A stretch of 64,000 nucleotides of DNA from Ichthyophis bannanicus (Eukaryota > Chordata > Amphibia > Gymnophiona > Ichthyophiidae). The stretch spans positions 137,847,596 through 137,911,595 of the forward strand of contig CM066045.1 in NCBI GenBank assembly GCA_033557465.1, read 5' to 3'. Shown piece by piece: positions 9,501-20,590 of the stretch. Each line of letters begins with the position of its first letter. The first letter of the stretch is position 1. The position numbers and the translations under genes are program-made. Below the pieces are notes generated by a model. It did no database searches. It was not told the origin of the DNA and saw only the letters and a list, made by a program, of their open reading frames with translations.

Positions 9501-10659
9501 TTATCATGGGCAACGTTTGATAGCTGTGTACCATATACCCAGGTGTAGGGTGGCAGTGCTAAGGTATGCAACTGCTAGTATTGGGGGATAAAGGCAGGGC
9601 CCAATGTCCTGCCTCTCTAGGAGGCATTGGCCAATGGGGCCTGGGGGGGGGGGTGTCTGGCCCTGTTGGCTGCTGCTTTACGGCAGAGTGTCCCAACTCC
9701 ACTCCTGGTGTTCCAACCACTGTTCGGGTTTTCATGCTGTCCCTCATAGATATGCATGAGCTACATCAGCATACCATGGGGGTGGTGCATAGATATGCAG
9801 CACAGGCATCCTTATTAGAGGCAGCATGGATCCTGAATGGTGTGGGGCCCTCCAGGACTGCATTTGGCAGACTCTGCTCTAGGTAATGCGGCTGTTCATG
9901 GTGTCTGTGTTTGGTGTGGTAATATATAGGCGTATGAACCATACGTATGTTCTCAGCAATGGAGGTTTGTCCGTACTATCACGGTTTAGTTGTAGGTAAA
10001 ATATGTGGACTGGATTGGCAGTAGCCCCAGCTGGGCTTTGAACCTGTGACCTTCTGTTCCTGCACACACTGTCTGTGTGCACTGCACCACTGTGTTGCCA
10101 CAGATATGCTGTGTTCCCTGGGGAGTCCATGACTGTACATCCAACAGAGCCTGTCTGTTGTGGTGGACGTGCCAGCCTGCACAGGCCTAGGCCACTGTCT
10201 GCTGTAGTTTGCAGCCACTGCCCCCTCCACCACCTGTACCCTTCTGCCAACATGCAGACATGTCCCTATCTGGGAAAAAGCATATGACCTGATTGAGTTG
10301 TGGCACTCCAGGACTGCATTTGGGGGACTCGGCTGTAGGTAATGCCCATTGTTATGGTTTGTGTGCGGTGTAGGGCAAAATATAGGTGTTAGAACCATTC
10401 TTATGTTCTCAGCCATAAAGGTGTGTCTGTACTATCACTGTTTAGTGGTGGGTAAGGCTGTGGGGGATTGGTTTGGCAGGAGCCCCAGCTGGGATTTGAA
10501 CCTGTGACCTTCTGGTCTTACAGGCACTGGCTGTGTCCACTGCACCACACTGTGGCCACAGAGACAATGTAGTCTCTGGAGATAGGTAACCTGGCCGCAC
10601 GAGTTAGACACCCTGCTCTGCACATTTTTATTGTGGGCTCGTTTACCTTGTATGGGGAC
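9501..10659. other. Harbinger-like copy 1 interior with two tRNA-like modules
   Basis: Homologous to copy 4 reversed (58100-58870). Minus-strand modules with B-box-like GGTTCAAAGCC (10034-10044) and GGTTCAAATCC (about 10493-10503), each followed by a CAGTGGTGCAG-type A box, lie at 10025-10100 and 10485-10560. No ORF is shared between copies. Confidence 0.55.
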
Positions 10660-10960
10660 AAAGGTGCAATTAAACCTCAAAAATGACCTCCGAAAAATGG
10701 GAAAAAAAACAAAACCAAGCTGGGCAACAGTGATATCAATGGGCAACATGACAGACACTCCCAGGAAAGCTCCATTAAAATGCAGTGCTTTTTGAACGTG
10801 TCTACGGAGCGTAGACCCTTCCAAAAATCATTTCTTTTTTTGGAGCTTTCCTGGGAGTGTTTTTTATGGTTGCCCATTAATATCACTGTTGCCCAGCTGG
10901 ATTATAATTTATTTGGAATTTGTTGTGGTCATTTTCAATTTATATTTGCTATTTTGTTCT
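10660..10960. repeat. Foldback (inverted duplication) inside copy 1
   Basis: The arm starting CCAAGCTGGGCAACAGTGAT (10715) is the inverted match of the arm ending at 10900. The arms are about 85 nt with about 50 nt more of weaker pairing outside. The loop is near 10795-10825. The equivalent place in copy 4 (57500-57650) has only one arm, so the duplication is specific to copy 1 or its subfamily. Confidence 0.7.
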
Positions 10961-11353
10961 GTGCACATGTATCACACTGCTCACGTTTTACAGTTTTCCC
11001 CGGTTTTGCTGTACATTGCTGACGGAAATGGTTTCTCTTCCCTTTAAATCGGCTCTAACGCGAGGGTTTCACTCGCGGTATTTTTTTTTCCGAAATTCAG
11101 CCCCGCTCCTGTGCGGGGAGCCTCTCCCCCTCACACTCTCCACCCATTGACCCCGTCCCTCCGCCCCTCGGGGACCTTCCTCCGCCCTCCGTAAGCCTTT
11201 CCCCGCCTCTATCGCACATCAGCGCCCCGCACACGTGCGCCGGCCCATTAATGTGACGCGCACGCGTGCGCGGCACTTAAGAGCACTTAAGTGCATCATT
11301 ACCGTACGCTATTGTGCGCCGCGCACGTGTGCGCGGTTTAGTAAACATACCCC

Positions 11354-11966
11354 TTGGTCTTCAAGCCAGACTTTTGCAGCCCATTACTGCCTGGAGAGAA
11401 AGTCCCGGCAGGACAATGTTTTCGGCCAGGCGGTACTCCGTAACCTCTTTGAGGTTTAGGCAACTCCTACCCTCCGGCCCTTGATGTTGGGCTACCGGAT
11501 GGGATGCGTTCTCAGAGAAAATTCTTATCATGGATGCTGTGGCTCTTGAGAGGGAGCCATTTTTCAGCTTTGTGTTCATGGTAGCCTAGAGCTGGGGAGT
11601 CCCATATGTGAGGACTGACTTCCTGCTTGGTCCTGGAGAAAGCGTAGTTACTCACCTGTAACAGGTGTTCTCCAGGAGCAGCAGGAATCAGTCCTCACAA
11701 CCCTCCCTCCTCCCCTGGAGTTGCAGTCATATACTTCAGTTTTTATTTTTTTGCTGTCTTTTAGCTATGTCATCATACTGAGCAAGATGGCACCCTTGGG
11801 CGGAAAGGGGACTGCGCATGCGCGCTGCATTCCCAAAGGCTTTCTTTGAAAGCTGGGGGAATGCTCTGCATGGGGGCTCTGTCGGCACCGACATCACCCA
11901 TATGTGAGGACTGATTCCTACTGCTCCTGGAGAACACCTGTTGCAGGTGAGTAAATACGCTTACTC
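11354..11966 (+). mobile_element. 3' end of a second DIRS-type element
   Basis: Translated sequence at 11360-11459 matches the last ~33 residues of the recombinase above (TFAAHYCLERKSR then FGQAVLRNLF), including the nucleophilic Tyr. It is followed by an ICR-like junction (about 11611-11710) and a right terminal repeat (about 11770-11966). The sequences differ clearly from the element at 3878-9500, so this is another family. The part upstream lies beyond Harbinger-like copy 1, which inserted in it. Confidence 0.85.
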
Positions 11967-11989
11967 AGCACAATGGCAATGACAGGAGC

Positions 11990-12055
11990 ATTGGGATTTG
12001 AACCCTGCCTGCCCTATTCCTAAACTACTGCTCTAACCATTAGACTATCCTAAAT
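11990..12055 (-). repeat. tRNA-derived SINE-like fragment
   Basis: The minus strand has A box TAGTCTAATGG (12037-12047) and B box GGTTCAAATCC (11994-12004), both matching consensus, spaced as in a tRNA. The body does not fold convincingly as a tRNA, so it is a SINE head. Confidence 0.65.
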
Positions 12056-12779
12056 ATCTTGGAGCTGAAACATGGGTCTGGGGATGTCCATGTAGACTCC
12101 CCTGCAAACATCCACATTGGGCACGTCCATGTTTGTAAAATCATGTCTGTACCTGGACGTGCCTGATTTTTTTTAGGCATTCTGGATTAGACATCCAAGA
12201 TAGTACTTGGACATCTCTTCTAAAATTTCCCTCCACATCAACTGGCTTACCATTATCTACTTCATAGTTTACACTCGCAAAACATCTAATAAACTGGTAA
12301 GGCAAGATTTGCTTTTGCTGAACCCATTCTCACTTCTTCCCAGTAAACCATTGTCTGTCTATATGACCAATGGGCTCGATAGTCCTAGGCATTTACACGG
12401 TTTACACATCTGCAAGCCATGTAAATGCTGTTCAGTGAGATATTCATATCAGTGGGTACCGCTGCTGCATGCCATAATACTAAGCAGTTAGCAAAGGGGT
12501 GCTCTGGGGTGGTCCAGGGGCGGAACCCGGCCATAACCAGATAGCGGTGATATTGAGCCACTGCCTGGTTATCGATATGTGGCAAACGTCTGGTGCAGCA
12601 AAGACTGGCCTAACCTTCACCACGGAAGGTAACCGGACAGCGGCTGAAATCACCGCTGCCCAGTTAGCTTTCAGCAAATCCTGGAAAGTCAGATGTTAAG
12701 TGCTGGGGCCAGATTTAAAATTTGATAGCGGCGGCTAGCCCCCAATCATTTTATTTTTTATTGTAGCTTCAGCCATTTT
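12056..12779. other. Unclassified intergenic sequence
   Basis: I see no gene. 12500-12700 has imperfect short inverted segments (CCAGATAGCGGTGATATTGAG and GAAATCACCGCTGCCCAG) that may be a decayed MITE. Confidence 0.35.
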
Positions 12780-13340
12780 ACCTGGCATTGCATTAGACTG
12801 GTGAGCCTATTGGATCACCTTTGGGGTCCTTCTTTAAAATTGCCTTTCATTAGCCACCCTCCAATTCCCAGGTCTCATGACTATTTTGAATGATAGGTTA
12901 CATACTACTACTAACAGGTTAGCAATTTAATATTTGAACTCTTTCAGGATTCTGGGGTGAGTAGCATTCAGTCATAGTGATTTATTATTTTTGAGTGTGT
13001 CAACTTGCTCTATTACATCTTCTAGACTTATAGAGATGTACTTTGACCTCTCTGAAACATCACCATTACTGTTTACACCAGATCCTGTGTACCAGCAAGG
13101 ATTGTTCTAAAGTATTTTCCCCTCTGGTCAGTTCCTGGACTAACTGCTCCATGAAGCAGTCATTTATGGCATTTAGAAAGTTTACCTCTCTAGCATGTCT
13201 CAATAAGATATTAATTCAAACAATATTGAGGTAATTGAAATCTCCTATTATTGTTATAAAATTAGTTAGACTTCCTCATTTCTGTTACCATTTCACTCTC
13301 GGCCTCTTCATCCTGTCCAAGTGGATGGTGGAATAATCCT
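12780..13340 (-). mobile_element. Degenerate CR1-like LINE fragment
   Basis: 13130-13260 aligns by eye with the endonuclease region of the CR1 at 46680-46900 (shared AGCAGTCATTTAT…CTAGCATGTC and GAAATC…CCTATTATT). 12940-13030 resembles the start of its RT. The reading frame is lost. Confidence 0.55.
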
Positions 13341-13442
13341 ACAGGTAAAAACATTTTTTTTTTCATTTCGTTTCCTCTTTATTTTGAATATTTATTTATT
13401 TTATTTTGTTTTGTTTCATTTTGCTTTTATACATTTTCATTT

Positions 13443-13939
13443 CAGGTCAATTTTCAAATGGCTCAACAACCACAACATGCACATTAACCCCAACAAAACA
13501 GAAGTCCTTCAAATAACCAAGCTCCTCTCCTTCACCCCTCCAGTCACAGTCAAACTGGCCAACTTAACCTTACAAGTTAAACAACAAATAAAATATCTTG
13601 GCATAACCCTGGAGCAGCAACTGGGCTTCCACCACTACATCAAACAAGTCACTAAGGCCGTTTACTTCCGGATGAGAACACACCAACACTTTTGCCCCAA
13701 CTGGTTCAAAATGACTTCAGAAGCGTCTGCCAAGCCCTCATCACCCCTTTTCTGTACTACGCAAACATAATATACCAGGGGCTCCCAAAATCAACTTTAC
13801 TCCCATTACAGCCTGCTCAAAACACAGCAGCCAGAATTATCACAGGCACCGGTCCACAAGAACATATCACACCCACTCTGAAACAGCTTCACTGGCTCCC
13901 CATCCACCTGAGGATTAAATACAAAATATTCCTAACCAT
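13443..13939 (+). pseudogene. L2-type LINE fragment, part 1 (RT C-terminal region)
   Basis: Two frames joined by a frameshift near 13700 give L2-type blocks: NPNKTEVLQITK, IKYLGITLEQQLGF, then ALITPFLYYANIIYQGLP, QNTAARIITG and ITPTLKQLHWLPIHLRIKY. The sequence stops at 13939 where Harbinger-like copy 2 is inserted and continues in the correct codon at 18039. Confidence 0.85.
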
Positions 13940-14332
13940 GGGGTATGTTTACTAAACCGCAGTAAAGTCACCGGAAGAAAGAGCAGCGCAAAGGTTCTCA
14001 AAGCCATATAAGGCTATGGGTGAGTGGGGGCGGTCTTGCGTAAAGGGAGCTATGGGCCGTGTAATGCACGGAACAGGGCCCGCCGACCATTTAACTCGTG
14101 GTAACGGCACATCTCACATTAAGGTGACAAGCGTTAAGGTGGCCAAGTGGTTTAAGGCACTTCAAACTAAGGTGCCTGAATTTAAGGCGCCCTGAGGGGT
14201 TAAGACACATGAAGTTAAGGTGCTCTAAAGGGTTTAAGGCGCCTGAGGTTAAAATGCCATGAGGGGTTAAGGTGCATGAAGTTAAGGTGCCCTAAGGGGT
14301 TCAGGCGCCCTTTGTTACTTTCTGTTCGGATC

Positions 14333-14465
14333 ATCAACGTTGGCCCCATGGTGACAGGCCCCCCCCCCCTCTCTGTGAATTGATTACTGTCCTCCCTCCC
14401 TTTTTTGTTAAACTGCTTTGACCTGGTGAAAAGTGGGATATAAATGCAGTTAAATAAATAAAAAC
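14333..14465 (+). mobile_element. L2-type LINE 3' tail fragment
   Basis: The sequence around 14405-14462 (AAACTGCTTTGACCTGG then GGGATATAAATGCAGTTAAATAAATAAA) is the usual L2-type 3' end. No coding part is attached. Confidence 0.65.
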
Positions 14466-14897
14466 ATAAAATGGCCAAGGCTTTTAAGGTACTTCAAGTT
14501 GACAAGCATGCATCCAAAGGCAGGAAAATGGCTGTAACCCTAACGCTGAATAGTGCACCACGGAAAGTCAATGTAAAGGTGATGGAAGGAAGGACAGGTG
14601 GGAGCTGATGGACCTGCCATATTGATGGGTACCATATGTGATGGCCAATTAGGTGGAGGAGAATGTGGGAGGCAGCTGTACTGATGCACAGGGTGTGCCA
14701 ATGTAAAGTGCTGCAATGTCAGTGTGTGGCATAGGATGGGGAAGACGTGTCCCCCAGCCGAGCCAGAAGAGGTAGGATGTTAGCAGCCACAGGAGCACAG
14801 AGTGGGAGTGGTGACATGAAGATCAGGCACAGGAGAGTCCTGACTATCACAGGCATGAAAATGACCTGAGTAGCACACATTCACAAAAAGAGCAAGT

Positions 14898-14965
14898 AGG
14901 AATCAAATCCATGTCTCCTGCCTATGACATTATTGCACTAACCAGTGCACTACATCTCTTGAGCT
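14898..14965 (-). repeat. tRNA-like module in copy 2
   Basis: Minus-strand A box TAGTGCACTGG (14942-14952) matches consensus; the B box is the variant GGATTTGATTCC (14899-14910). A second, weaker module lies at about 16335-16420. Confidence 0.5.
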
Positions 14966-16754
14966 TGTAATGGCTGGCATTGAAGAGCCTGTAGGTCTCT
15001 GCCTAAACTGTCTTCTGTGTGTGCTGGTATAAGTTAACCCCTCCAGTACCCATGATGCACTGCACACATAGAGCAGCAGTCTGCAGCTGATCACCAAAGG
15101 GAGAATGGACAGATACATCATGTCAGCTCAGTACGATGCACTGACTGTGTACTGCAATCACATAACAGCTGTAAATTGTGCTATTGTGCAGTTTCAGCAG
15201 GGTGAGGATGGCCACCCAGCACCTGGTTCCCAGGACTTGCAGTGCTAGAGATGGTCTCTGTTGCTTGTGCTGTAGAACCCTATCACTGCCAATGTGTGGC
15301 AGTTATTGTCTGCAGTGCATTCAGCTAGTCTCTTTTCTGCACCAGTCACATCTGGCCCTGTGACCTGCCTCTGTTAGAGAGTGACTTTTCTAGAAAAGTG
15401 CATGTTAATGCTCAGTATTAAACAACTGATGCCACCTACAGTGGGGGTGTCAAAGGTTGTTGCTACAGGTCTGCTGGGCCTACCATTATCACAGGGACAA
15501 GGGCTGGAACATCCCATCTCCCAATCACCTAGGTCTCACACTCACCCACAGCAAGCACAGTCAGACCACACCTGCAGTCCATCACTGGGTTTTCCAGCCA
15601 TGCACATGGTCAGTACACATTGCAGGAACACCCAGCAATTGGTTAAGCGAACAGTAGTGCTGTCCTCCACCCCCCCCCCCCATCCCATACAAGAAACACC
15701 CACATCACTAAACTCAGGCACTATGTGGATACATAGCCATACCATGGTCGCTGCTCAGTCAGAGTGAGAGTGCCCTCTCAGCAGGACATGCTGTGGACAT
15801 CCAGGACATGCATGTGGCAGATGGGCACTATAGCGTCTCAACCATTGACCTTACCTCCAATGCAGACCCATCCTGGCCAATCCGCCCTGTTTCAGACCAT
15901 ACCCAAAATACCTTGCACCTCATCATGCACATTTGCATATTAACGCTGGAAACAGCTTAGGCATTGTGAGGCTCAGTGAGGTGAAGAAAGACACAAGCAA
16001 TGGATAGACATACACACACACTCATATTTCCATGCTGTGCAAAAATGGGGATGGTTGGCATTCCTGCCTGCCACCTTGGTCCCGATATCAGTTCAAGCAT
16101 TGTTAATGTGTGCTCTTGTGCAGGAACTAGTAGCGTGCTCTGATGTTACTGCCCGCTTGGTGTGCTGGTGCTGTCAGCTTGACTCTCCATCCAGCTGAGG
16201 ATAGTGGAGCCTGTCTGTGTTGCTGATGGGTGCTTGTGCCCTTGCTGGCCTATTCATTGGGGGTTGCACATGTTGGTGTTGTACCTGCACTGTGGGCTAA
16301 AGTTTAGCCACAGGAACATGCGATACATAATCCACAGCCCAGACCCAAACCTGTGACCCTCCACTCATATACAAACCAACTGTGTGCATGGAGCCACAGT
16401 GCTGCTATATGGTTACAACACTCCCTGGGGCTAACATACTTTGCATCAGACAGACCTTGGCACATGTTGCATTCCACACTGTGCACAGGACCAGGGCATG
16501 GCTTTGATCTGCTGCAGGCGGGTGCCGTTTTCCCCTCTGTTAACACCCCATACCATGTTGACATGCCCTTGTGCTATCTGTGTTGGTGGTGTGCAATACC
16601 AGCTCATCCAACATGTGGGTTGGCAGGTGCCTAGGGCACAAGATCCAGATGGAGGGGTGTCAGAGGCATACATGGATGGCCACACATCCACCCCTACAAT
16701 CATCTGCCTCTGCAGGGACCCCATCACCACATGCCAATGTTATGTCTCTTCAAC
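14966..16754. other. Harbinger-like copy 2 interior
   Basis: It shares blocks with copies 1, 3 and 4 (for example 15762-15930). It holds a C-run at about 15668 and no supported gene. Confidence 0.5.
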
Positions 16755-17222
16755 TAGTGGAAGAGGCAGCTGAAGGGTGTTACGTTAGAGGTCTATACGA
16801 TATTGCCTAGAGTGGATAGGGTAAACGTGGATCGATTGTTTACACCATCCAAATGCAGTAGGACTAGGGGGCATGCAATGTGGCTACAGTGTAAGCCATT
16901 GAGGACTACTGAGGGTGAATAGCTTCTCAGTCAACATGTATTCAAACTCTGAAATTCATTTCCCAAGGATGTCGTAACGGCTGTTAGTGAAGATGGGTTT
17001 CAGAAATGTTTGGGCAAGTTCCTGGGGAATGATCCATAAGCCATTACTAATGAGGGGCCCTGAATATCCCCTGCTTGCCCAATAAACGTACTGTGCATCC
17101 TGTGAGTCCTTTGTGGAAACTGCTAAGTACCTATGACCTACATTGGTCACTATTGGACACAGTATTCTGAGCATGATGGACCTTGGTCTGACACAGTCTG
17201 GCATATTTTCAAGTCTTGTGTT
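16755..17222 (+). mobile_element. CR1 LINE 3'-end fragment
   Basis: The start matches the CR1 coding end (GAGGTCTATACGATATTG… and GGGTAAACGTGGATCG). It ends with the 3' UTR sequence GATGGACCTTGGTCTGACAC and a GTGTTATTATG-type tail. It is frame-broken. Confidence 0.8.
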
Positions 17223-17542
17223 ATTATGTGCCACCTAGGCAACCGCCTGATCCTCCTTGTGCACCAGCAGCCTTAATTTCATGACACACATGCACCCTCT
17301 TTTGCATCATTTGTACCATCAACATAGTGCTCTTTCATATGTGGACACTATGCTGTTGCTGCTAATGGAGCACTACTATCACTTTCTTGGGCTCACCTAT
17401 CTGTGCAGTACATTGCAGACATTAAAATAGGCTCTCTCTCCTCAAAATGCATCCTTACCACAAGGTTTTGATATGCATTAAAGTTTCTGACTTTAAGGTG
17501 CCGTCGTTAAGGGAGCAGGCCTTGTTCCTACCCACTCCCCGC

Positions 17543-17888
17543 CCATGTTCCCTCTAATTTTCTGTAGGCTGTGTGCGCATAAAATATCAGCTGTGCAGCT
17601 TTTGAAGGAAGGTTACATTTTTGTGCGCCACATAATGACACTCGGAGTTATATACTTTAAAATTTGACTACACGTCAGAATACAGTATGTACACCACATT
17701 GATTGCACTAGAAAATATTGTAGAACTTGTGAAAACCGTAAATACACAACAACTTTTAAATTTTAAGACGTGTGTTGTTTCCTATCAGAATCAGAACCGT
17801 AATTTTTGTGCGCTCTGTTGTAAAGTATGAGCGCTCGCTCGGCGAGGTGTGTGCGCGCGCACATGCGCACAGCTTAGAGGGAACAGTG
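17543..17888 (-). mobile_element. hAT-type MITE, copy 1
   Basis: The terminal inverted repeats are CCATGTTCCCTCTAA and, reversed from the right, CACTGTTCCCTCTAA. The perfect 8-bp target duplication CTCCCCGC lies at 17535-17542 and 17889-17896. The 346-bp body is non-coding and is the reverse of the element at 32191-32561. Confidence 0.9.
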
Positions 17889-18035
17889 CTCCCCGCCCAT
17901 TGACCCCCACTCTCCGCCCTGTAAATGCCTACTCTCCACTCACAGGGTGCTTTACGCTGCCAGGACCGTTAGCATGCAGTAAAGTGGCTTTTTGGACCCG
18001 CTTGCTCCTTTACCACAGTTTTGTAAACATTCCCC

Positions 18036-18322
18036 CATATTTAAGACCATTCACCACCTCTTAGTGAATATTCTTTGCTGTCTTCTGCAACAACCTGTCA
18101 ATATGAGAGTTAGAAGATCAACCAGTCACAACCTCCTATCAGTCCCACGTGCTTTCACCCAGTCCAACTCCACCACTACCAGTAGAGCCTTCTCATTCTA
18201 TGCTCTCACCATCTGGAATTCCCTCACACTTGAACTACATTCACTCACAGAGCTAGAGGAATTCTACCGTAAACTAAAAAACATCCTTTTCCTGGAGCAC
18301 TTTGGATCAGACTCTTAACTGT
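18036..18322 (+). pseudogene. L2-type LINE fragment, part 2
   Basis: This resumes the L2 frame after the Harbinger insertion. AFSFYALTIWNSLTLEL and EEFYRKLKNILFLEHF are the C-terminal L2-type blocks. It is interrupted again by the solo LTR at 18323, and the 3' UTR continues at 19807-19890. Confidence 0.85.
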
Positions 18323-19342
18323 TGTCACAGAGCAGATCCAACAGAGCCCATGCAGATAGATGAAGAAGCAGTGAATCAGGCTGACACTGACGTTTTTAGT
18401 AAACACAGGTCAGGAAGTTGCTATGGGCAACAGAAACAAATGTGGTCACGAGCCAGAGAGACACACCCAGCCAGCAGAAAAGCTAGGAGGTCATCACCTG
18501 ATGCAAGCCAGCTGGGGGGAGGTGGAGCTCGTGGGTACGTAGATAAGCACAGCTCACAAGCAGTTAGACAGAGGAGTCGTGGAGAGAGCTGGGAACAGAG
18601 ACGTGAAGAGAGCCTGCATGAGGATAATGATGAAAGTTTGAATGAAAGCCTGACTGATTACCACGAGTGTTTGGGAGAGAGTCTGAGAAAGCTGGAATCT
18701 GAGTTTGAGAGTGAAAGCAACGGCAAACGTGGAAGGAGCTACAGAGGAGGTAGCAAAGCCAGGACAGGAAGCTTCAGATATCAGAGGAGCCCAGAGTATA
18801 CTGAGAAAGACCCAGGTTGGAACAGAGCCATGGGGAGAACGGTAAAAGCCAACAAGTTTTACTTTTACCCTGAAAGGGAAAATCCAGGGGTTGGCAGTGG
18901 AAGGCAATGCACAGAAACGCTAAAGCCTTATGAAGCCAGCTTGAGAGGTACAGATAAGTTTACTTACCCTTATACCAGGCATAGGAGGGTTAAAGGCTTT
19001 TTACCAGAAGAAGTTTGTATCTCTGGAGAGGATTTAAGAAGCAGAGTCCCTGCAAAACTGCCGTTTCATACTACAGCTGCTCACAGGAACCTAAGCCAGT
19101 CAGAGCCGAGAGGTAAGCCAATTTACCCTAATAGAGGTGCAAGGGAATGTTATAATTCACCTAATAGCTACCAGCAGTGGAGAGGCTCTCAGCAGAAGCA
19201 TTACAGTGAAGGTGGTAATTCTGTTCCACACACTCTCACAGAGGGAGGAAGAGAATCCTGGCAGAATAGAGAGAGACTGTTAACAGACGTCCCTCATGCT
19301 GAAAGGGAAGATATATTGAAAGCATGTATTGAGGATATGTAG
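18323..19342 (+). CDS. LTR-encoded ORF of unknown function
   Basis: The frame is open from the very first base of the LTR (TGT as codon 1) for 339 codons to a TAG at 19340. A possible own start is the ATG at about 18350 (MQIDEEAVN). The product is hydrophilic and very rich in Arg, Ser, Gly, Tyr and Glu, probably disordered, with no domain I recognise. After the stop the same frame reads TEYMDCTIS near 19370; the ORF of the other LTR ends with VYMDCSLS. Size, phase, composition and the acidic PMxxDEE motif also match that ORF, so the two appear homologous. It may be a C-terminal extension of Pol (see finding). An accessory protein is the alternative. Confidence 0.6.
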   Translation, partial: CHRADPTEPMQIDEEAVNQADTDVFSKHRSGSCYGQQKQMWSRARETHPASRKARRSSPDASQLGGGGARGYVDKHSSQAVRQRSRGESWEQRREESLHEDNDESLNESLTDYHECLGESLRKLESEFESESNGKRGRSYRGGSKARTGSFRYQRSPEYTEKDPGWNRAMGRTVKANKFYFYPERENPGVGSGRQCTETLKPYEASLRGTDKFTYPYTRHRRVKGFLPEEVCISGEDLRSRVPAKLPFHTTAAHRNLSQSEPRGKPIYPNRGARECYNSPNSYQQWRGSQQKHYSEGGNSVPHTLTEGGRESWQNRERLLTDVPHAEREDILKACIEDM

Positions 19343-19806
19343 TGTGAGACATCAGAAGCTGAGCCAAGCACTGAATACATGGACTGTACGATTTCAATAG
19401 CAGACAGCATTTCCTCACTGCGTTGAAAGGAAGTAAGAGCTGAGTAAGCCAAAACAGTAAAGAAGTGGTTTTTGTATGCTGACGAATGACTGTTTGATAT
19501 ACTTTTACTTTCCTTGTTAAAGAGCTGAAGAGAAGCTATTTTTGTTAATATTTTGTTCCTTTTATATGCCCAAGAAGGGTTGTGTTTTCCTTTGTTCACA
19601 CCACAGCAAAAATCCTCTTGGAAGGGGAAATAAATCCCTTGTTAAAACCTTACCACAGTTTCACAACTAATTCTTTAACTGGCTATCAACAACTACAACT
19701 CCCAGAAGGCCAAGTAAAGCCTCCATAACAGAATTAAGTCAGTTTAACACAAGCCCCCAGCGCAGTGCCCTACTCCACCAGCAGGGTTCAGCACAAAGGG
19801 GTGACA
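18323..19806 (+). mobile_element. Solo LTR carrying a long ORF
   Basis: The LTR starts TGTCACAG and ends GGGGTGACA, with short inverted ends. The 4-bp target duplication CTGT lies at 18319-18322 and 19807-19810. Length is 1484 bp. An AATAAA polyadenylation signal lies near 19629, about 175 nt before the end, matching the layout of the LTR at 50328-51915. No internal region is attached, so it arose by LTR-LTR recombination. It belongs to the same broad family as the LTR element at 50328-57204 by architecture, not by obvious base identity. Confidence 0.85.
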
Positions 19807-19889
19807 CTGTCCACCCACCACAACTTTACCATGTTCACATTCAACTCCCACTCTGTTCTATGTAAATAGTTAGATTCACCTTGTTTAGT

Positions 19890-20215
19890 CACATAATAAC
19901 ATAGTATATGTCGGCACATAAAGACCAGTATGGTCCATATAATCTGCCTAGCGAGGCGACACAAGTAGGTGCAACTGTCACTCCATGCAGGTCATCCCTC
20001 CTCATGCCTTTGTTTAGGGGTGTACTCCCCGCCCATGTAGGTCACCCCTATTTGTTGAGATATAAGAGATCGTTAAGTTTATTTTTATTTTATCCTGTTG
20101 TTATAAAGGGATCCAATGTGTCTGTCCTATGTCATTTTGAATTCTGTCACTGCTTTTGCCCCCACCACTTCCATTAGGAAGGTGTTCCAAGCATCCACCA
20201 CCCTTTCATGATAAT
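19890..20215 (-). mobile_element. CR1 LINE 3'-end fragment
   Basis: The 3' tail lies at the low coordinate, with the common CR1-type end whose minus strand reads GACCATACTGGTCTTTATG. The last coding block read on the minus strand is RVVDAWNTFLMEVVG-like at 20160-20215. Confidence 0.7.
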
Positions 20216-20590
20216 ATGAGGAGGGATCTAGCTAAGCTTGAAGAATGGTCTAGAATTTGGCAGCTGGGATTTAATGTTAAAAAATGTAAGGTCATGCATT
20301 TGGGCTGCAGCAATCCAAGGGAGCAATATAGTATAGGGGGTGAAGTACTTTTGTCCACTAAAGAAGAGCGAGACTTAGGCGTGGTTGTGTCTGATGATCT
20401 TAAAGTAGCTAAACAAGTAGAAAAGGCGAAGGCAAAAGCTAGAAGGATGCTTGGGTGCATACGGAGAAGAATGGCTAGCAGAAAAAAGGAGGTGATAGTG
20501 CCTCTGTATAAGTCTTTGGTGCGACCTCATTTGGAGTATAGTGTGCAATTCTGGAGACCGCACCTTCAAAAGGATGTGAACAGAATGGAG
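20216..20590 (+). pseudogene. CR1 RT fragment (part 1), target of the L2 insertion
   Basis: Encodes LAKLEEWSRIWQLGFNVKK, CKVMHLGCSN and [20 protein letters not shown], the C-terminal half of a CR1 RT. The last 130 nt (20461-20590) are duplicated at 25691-25820 on the other side of the L2-type LINE. Confidence 0.85.
20461..20590. repeat. 130-bp target-site duplication, left copy
   Basis: ACGGAGAAGAATGGCTAGCA… to …CAGAATGGAG is identical by eye to 25691-25820. The two copies flank the L2-type LINE exactly at its first monomer and its tail. Confidence 0.92.

Larger units (their letters stand above)
1..11353 (+). mobile_element. Harbinger-like non-autonomous DNA element, copy 1 (left end outside window)
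   Basis: Only the right terminus is inside the window: TTTAGTAAACATACCCC at 11337-11353. It is the reverse complement of the left termini of copies 2 and 3. Internal sequence is shared with the other copies, for example the block near 3384-3560 that recurs at 15762, 30055 and (reversed) 59400. Without the nested CR1 and DIRS, the visible part is about 4 kb. No transposase is visible, and the short ORFs inside are not shared between copies. The superfamily call rests on the GGGG-TATGTTTAC terminus and the 3-bp target duplications seen in copies 2 and 3, as known for PIF/Harbinger. The element lies inside DIRS-type recombinase sequence that resumes at 11354. Confidence 0.7.
13940..18035 (+). 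mobile_element. Harbinger-like non-autonomous DNA element, copy 2
   Basis: The left terminus GGGGTATGTTTACTAAAC is at 13940 and the right terminus TTTGTAAACATTCCCC ends at 18035. The 3-bp target duplication CAT is at 13937-13939 and 18036-18038. Removing the element and one CAT restores the L2 reading frame across the junction, which proves both ends. It carries an L2-type 3' tail (14333-14465), a CR1 3' fragment (16755-17222) and a hAT MITE (17543-17888). It has no transposase ORF. Confidence 0.85.

Noticed and set aside
11990..12055. Functional tRNA gene
   Set aside because: A and B boxes are present but no cloverleaf or Pol III terminator arrangement is convincing; the same holds for the other tRNA-like modules.
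18323..19342. Homology of the LTR ORF to the MMTV superantigen
   Set aside because: Only the location in an LTR is shared; composition is basic and disordered, with no signal-anchor segment.
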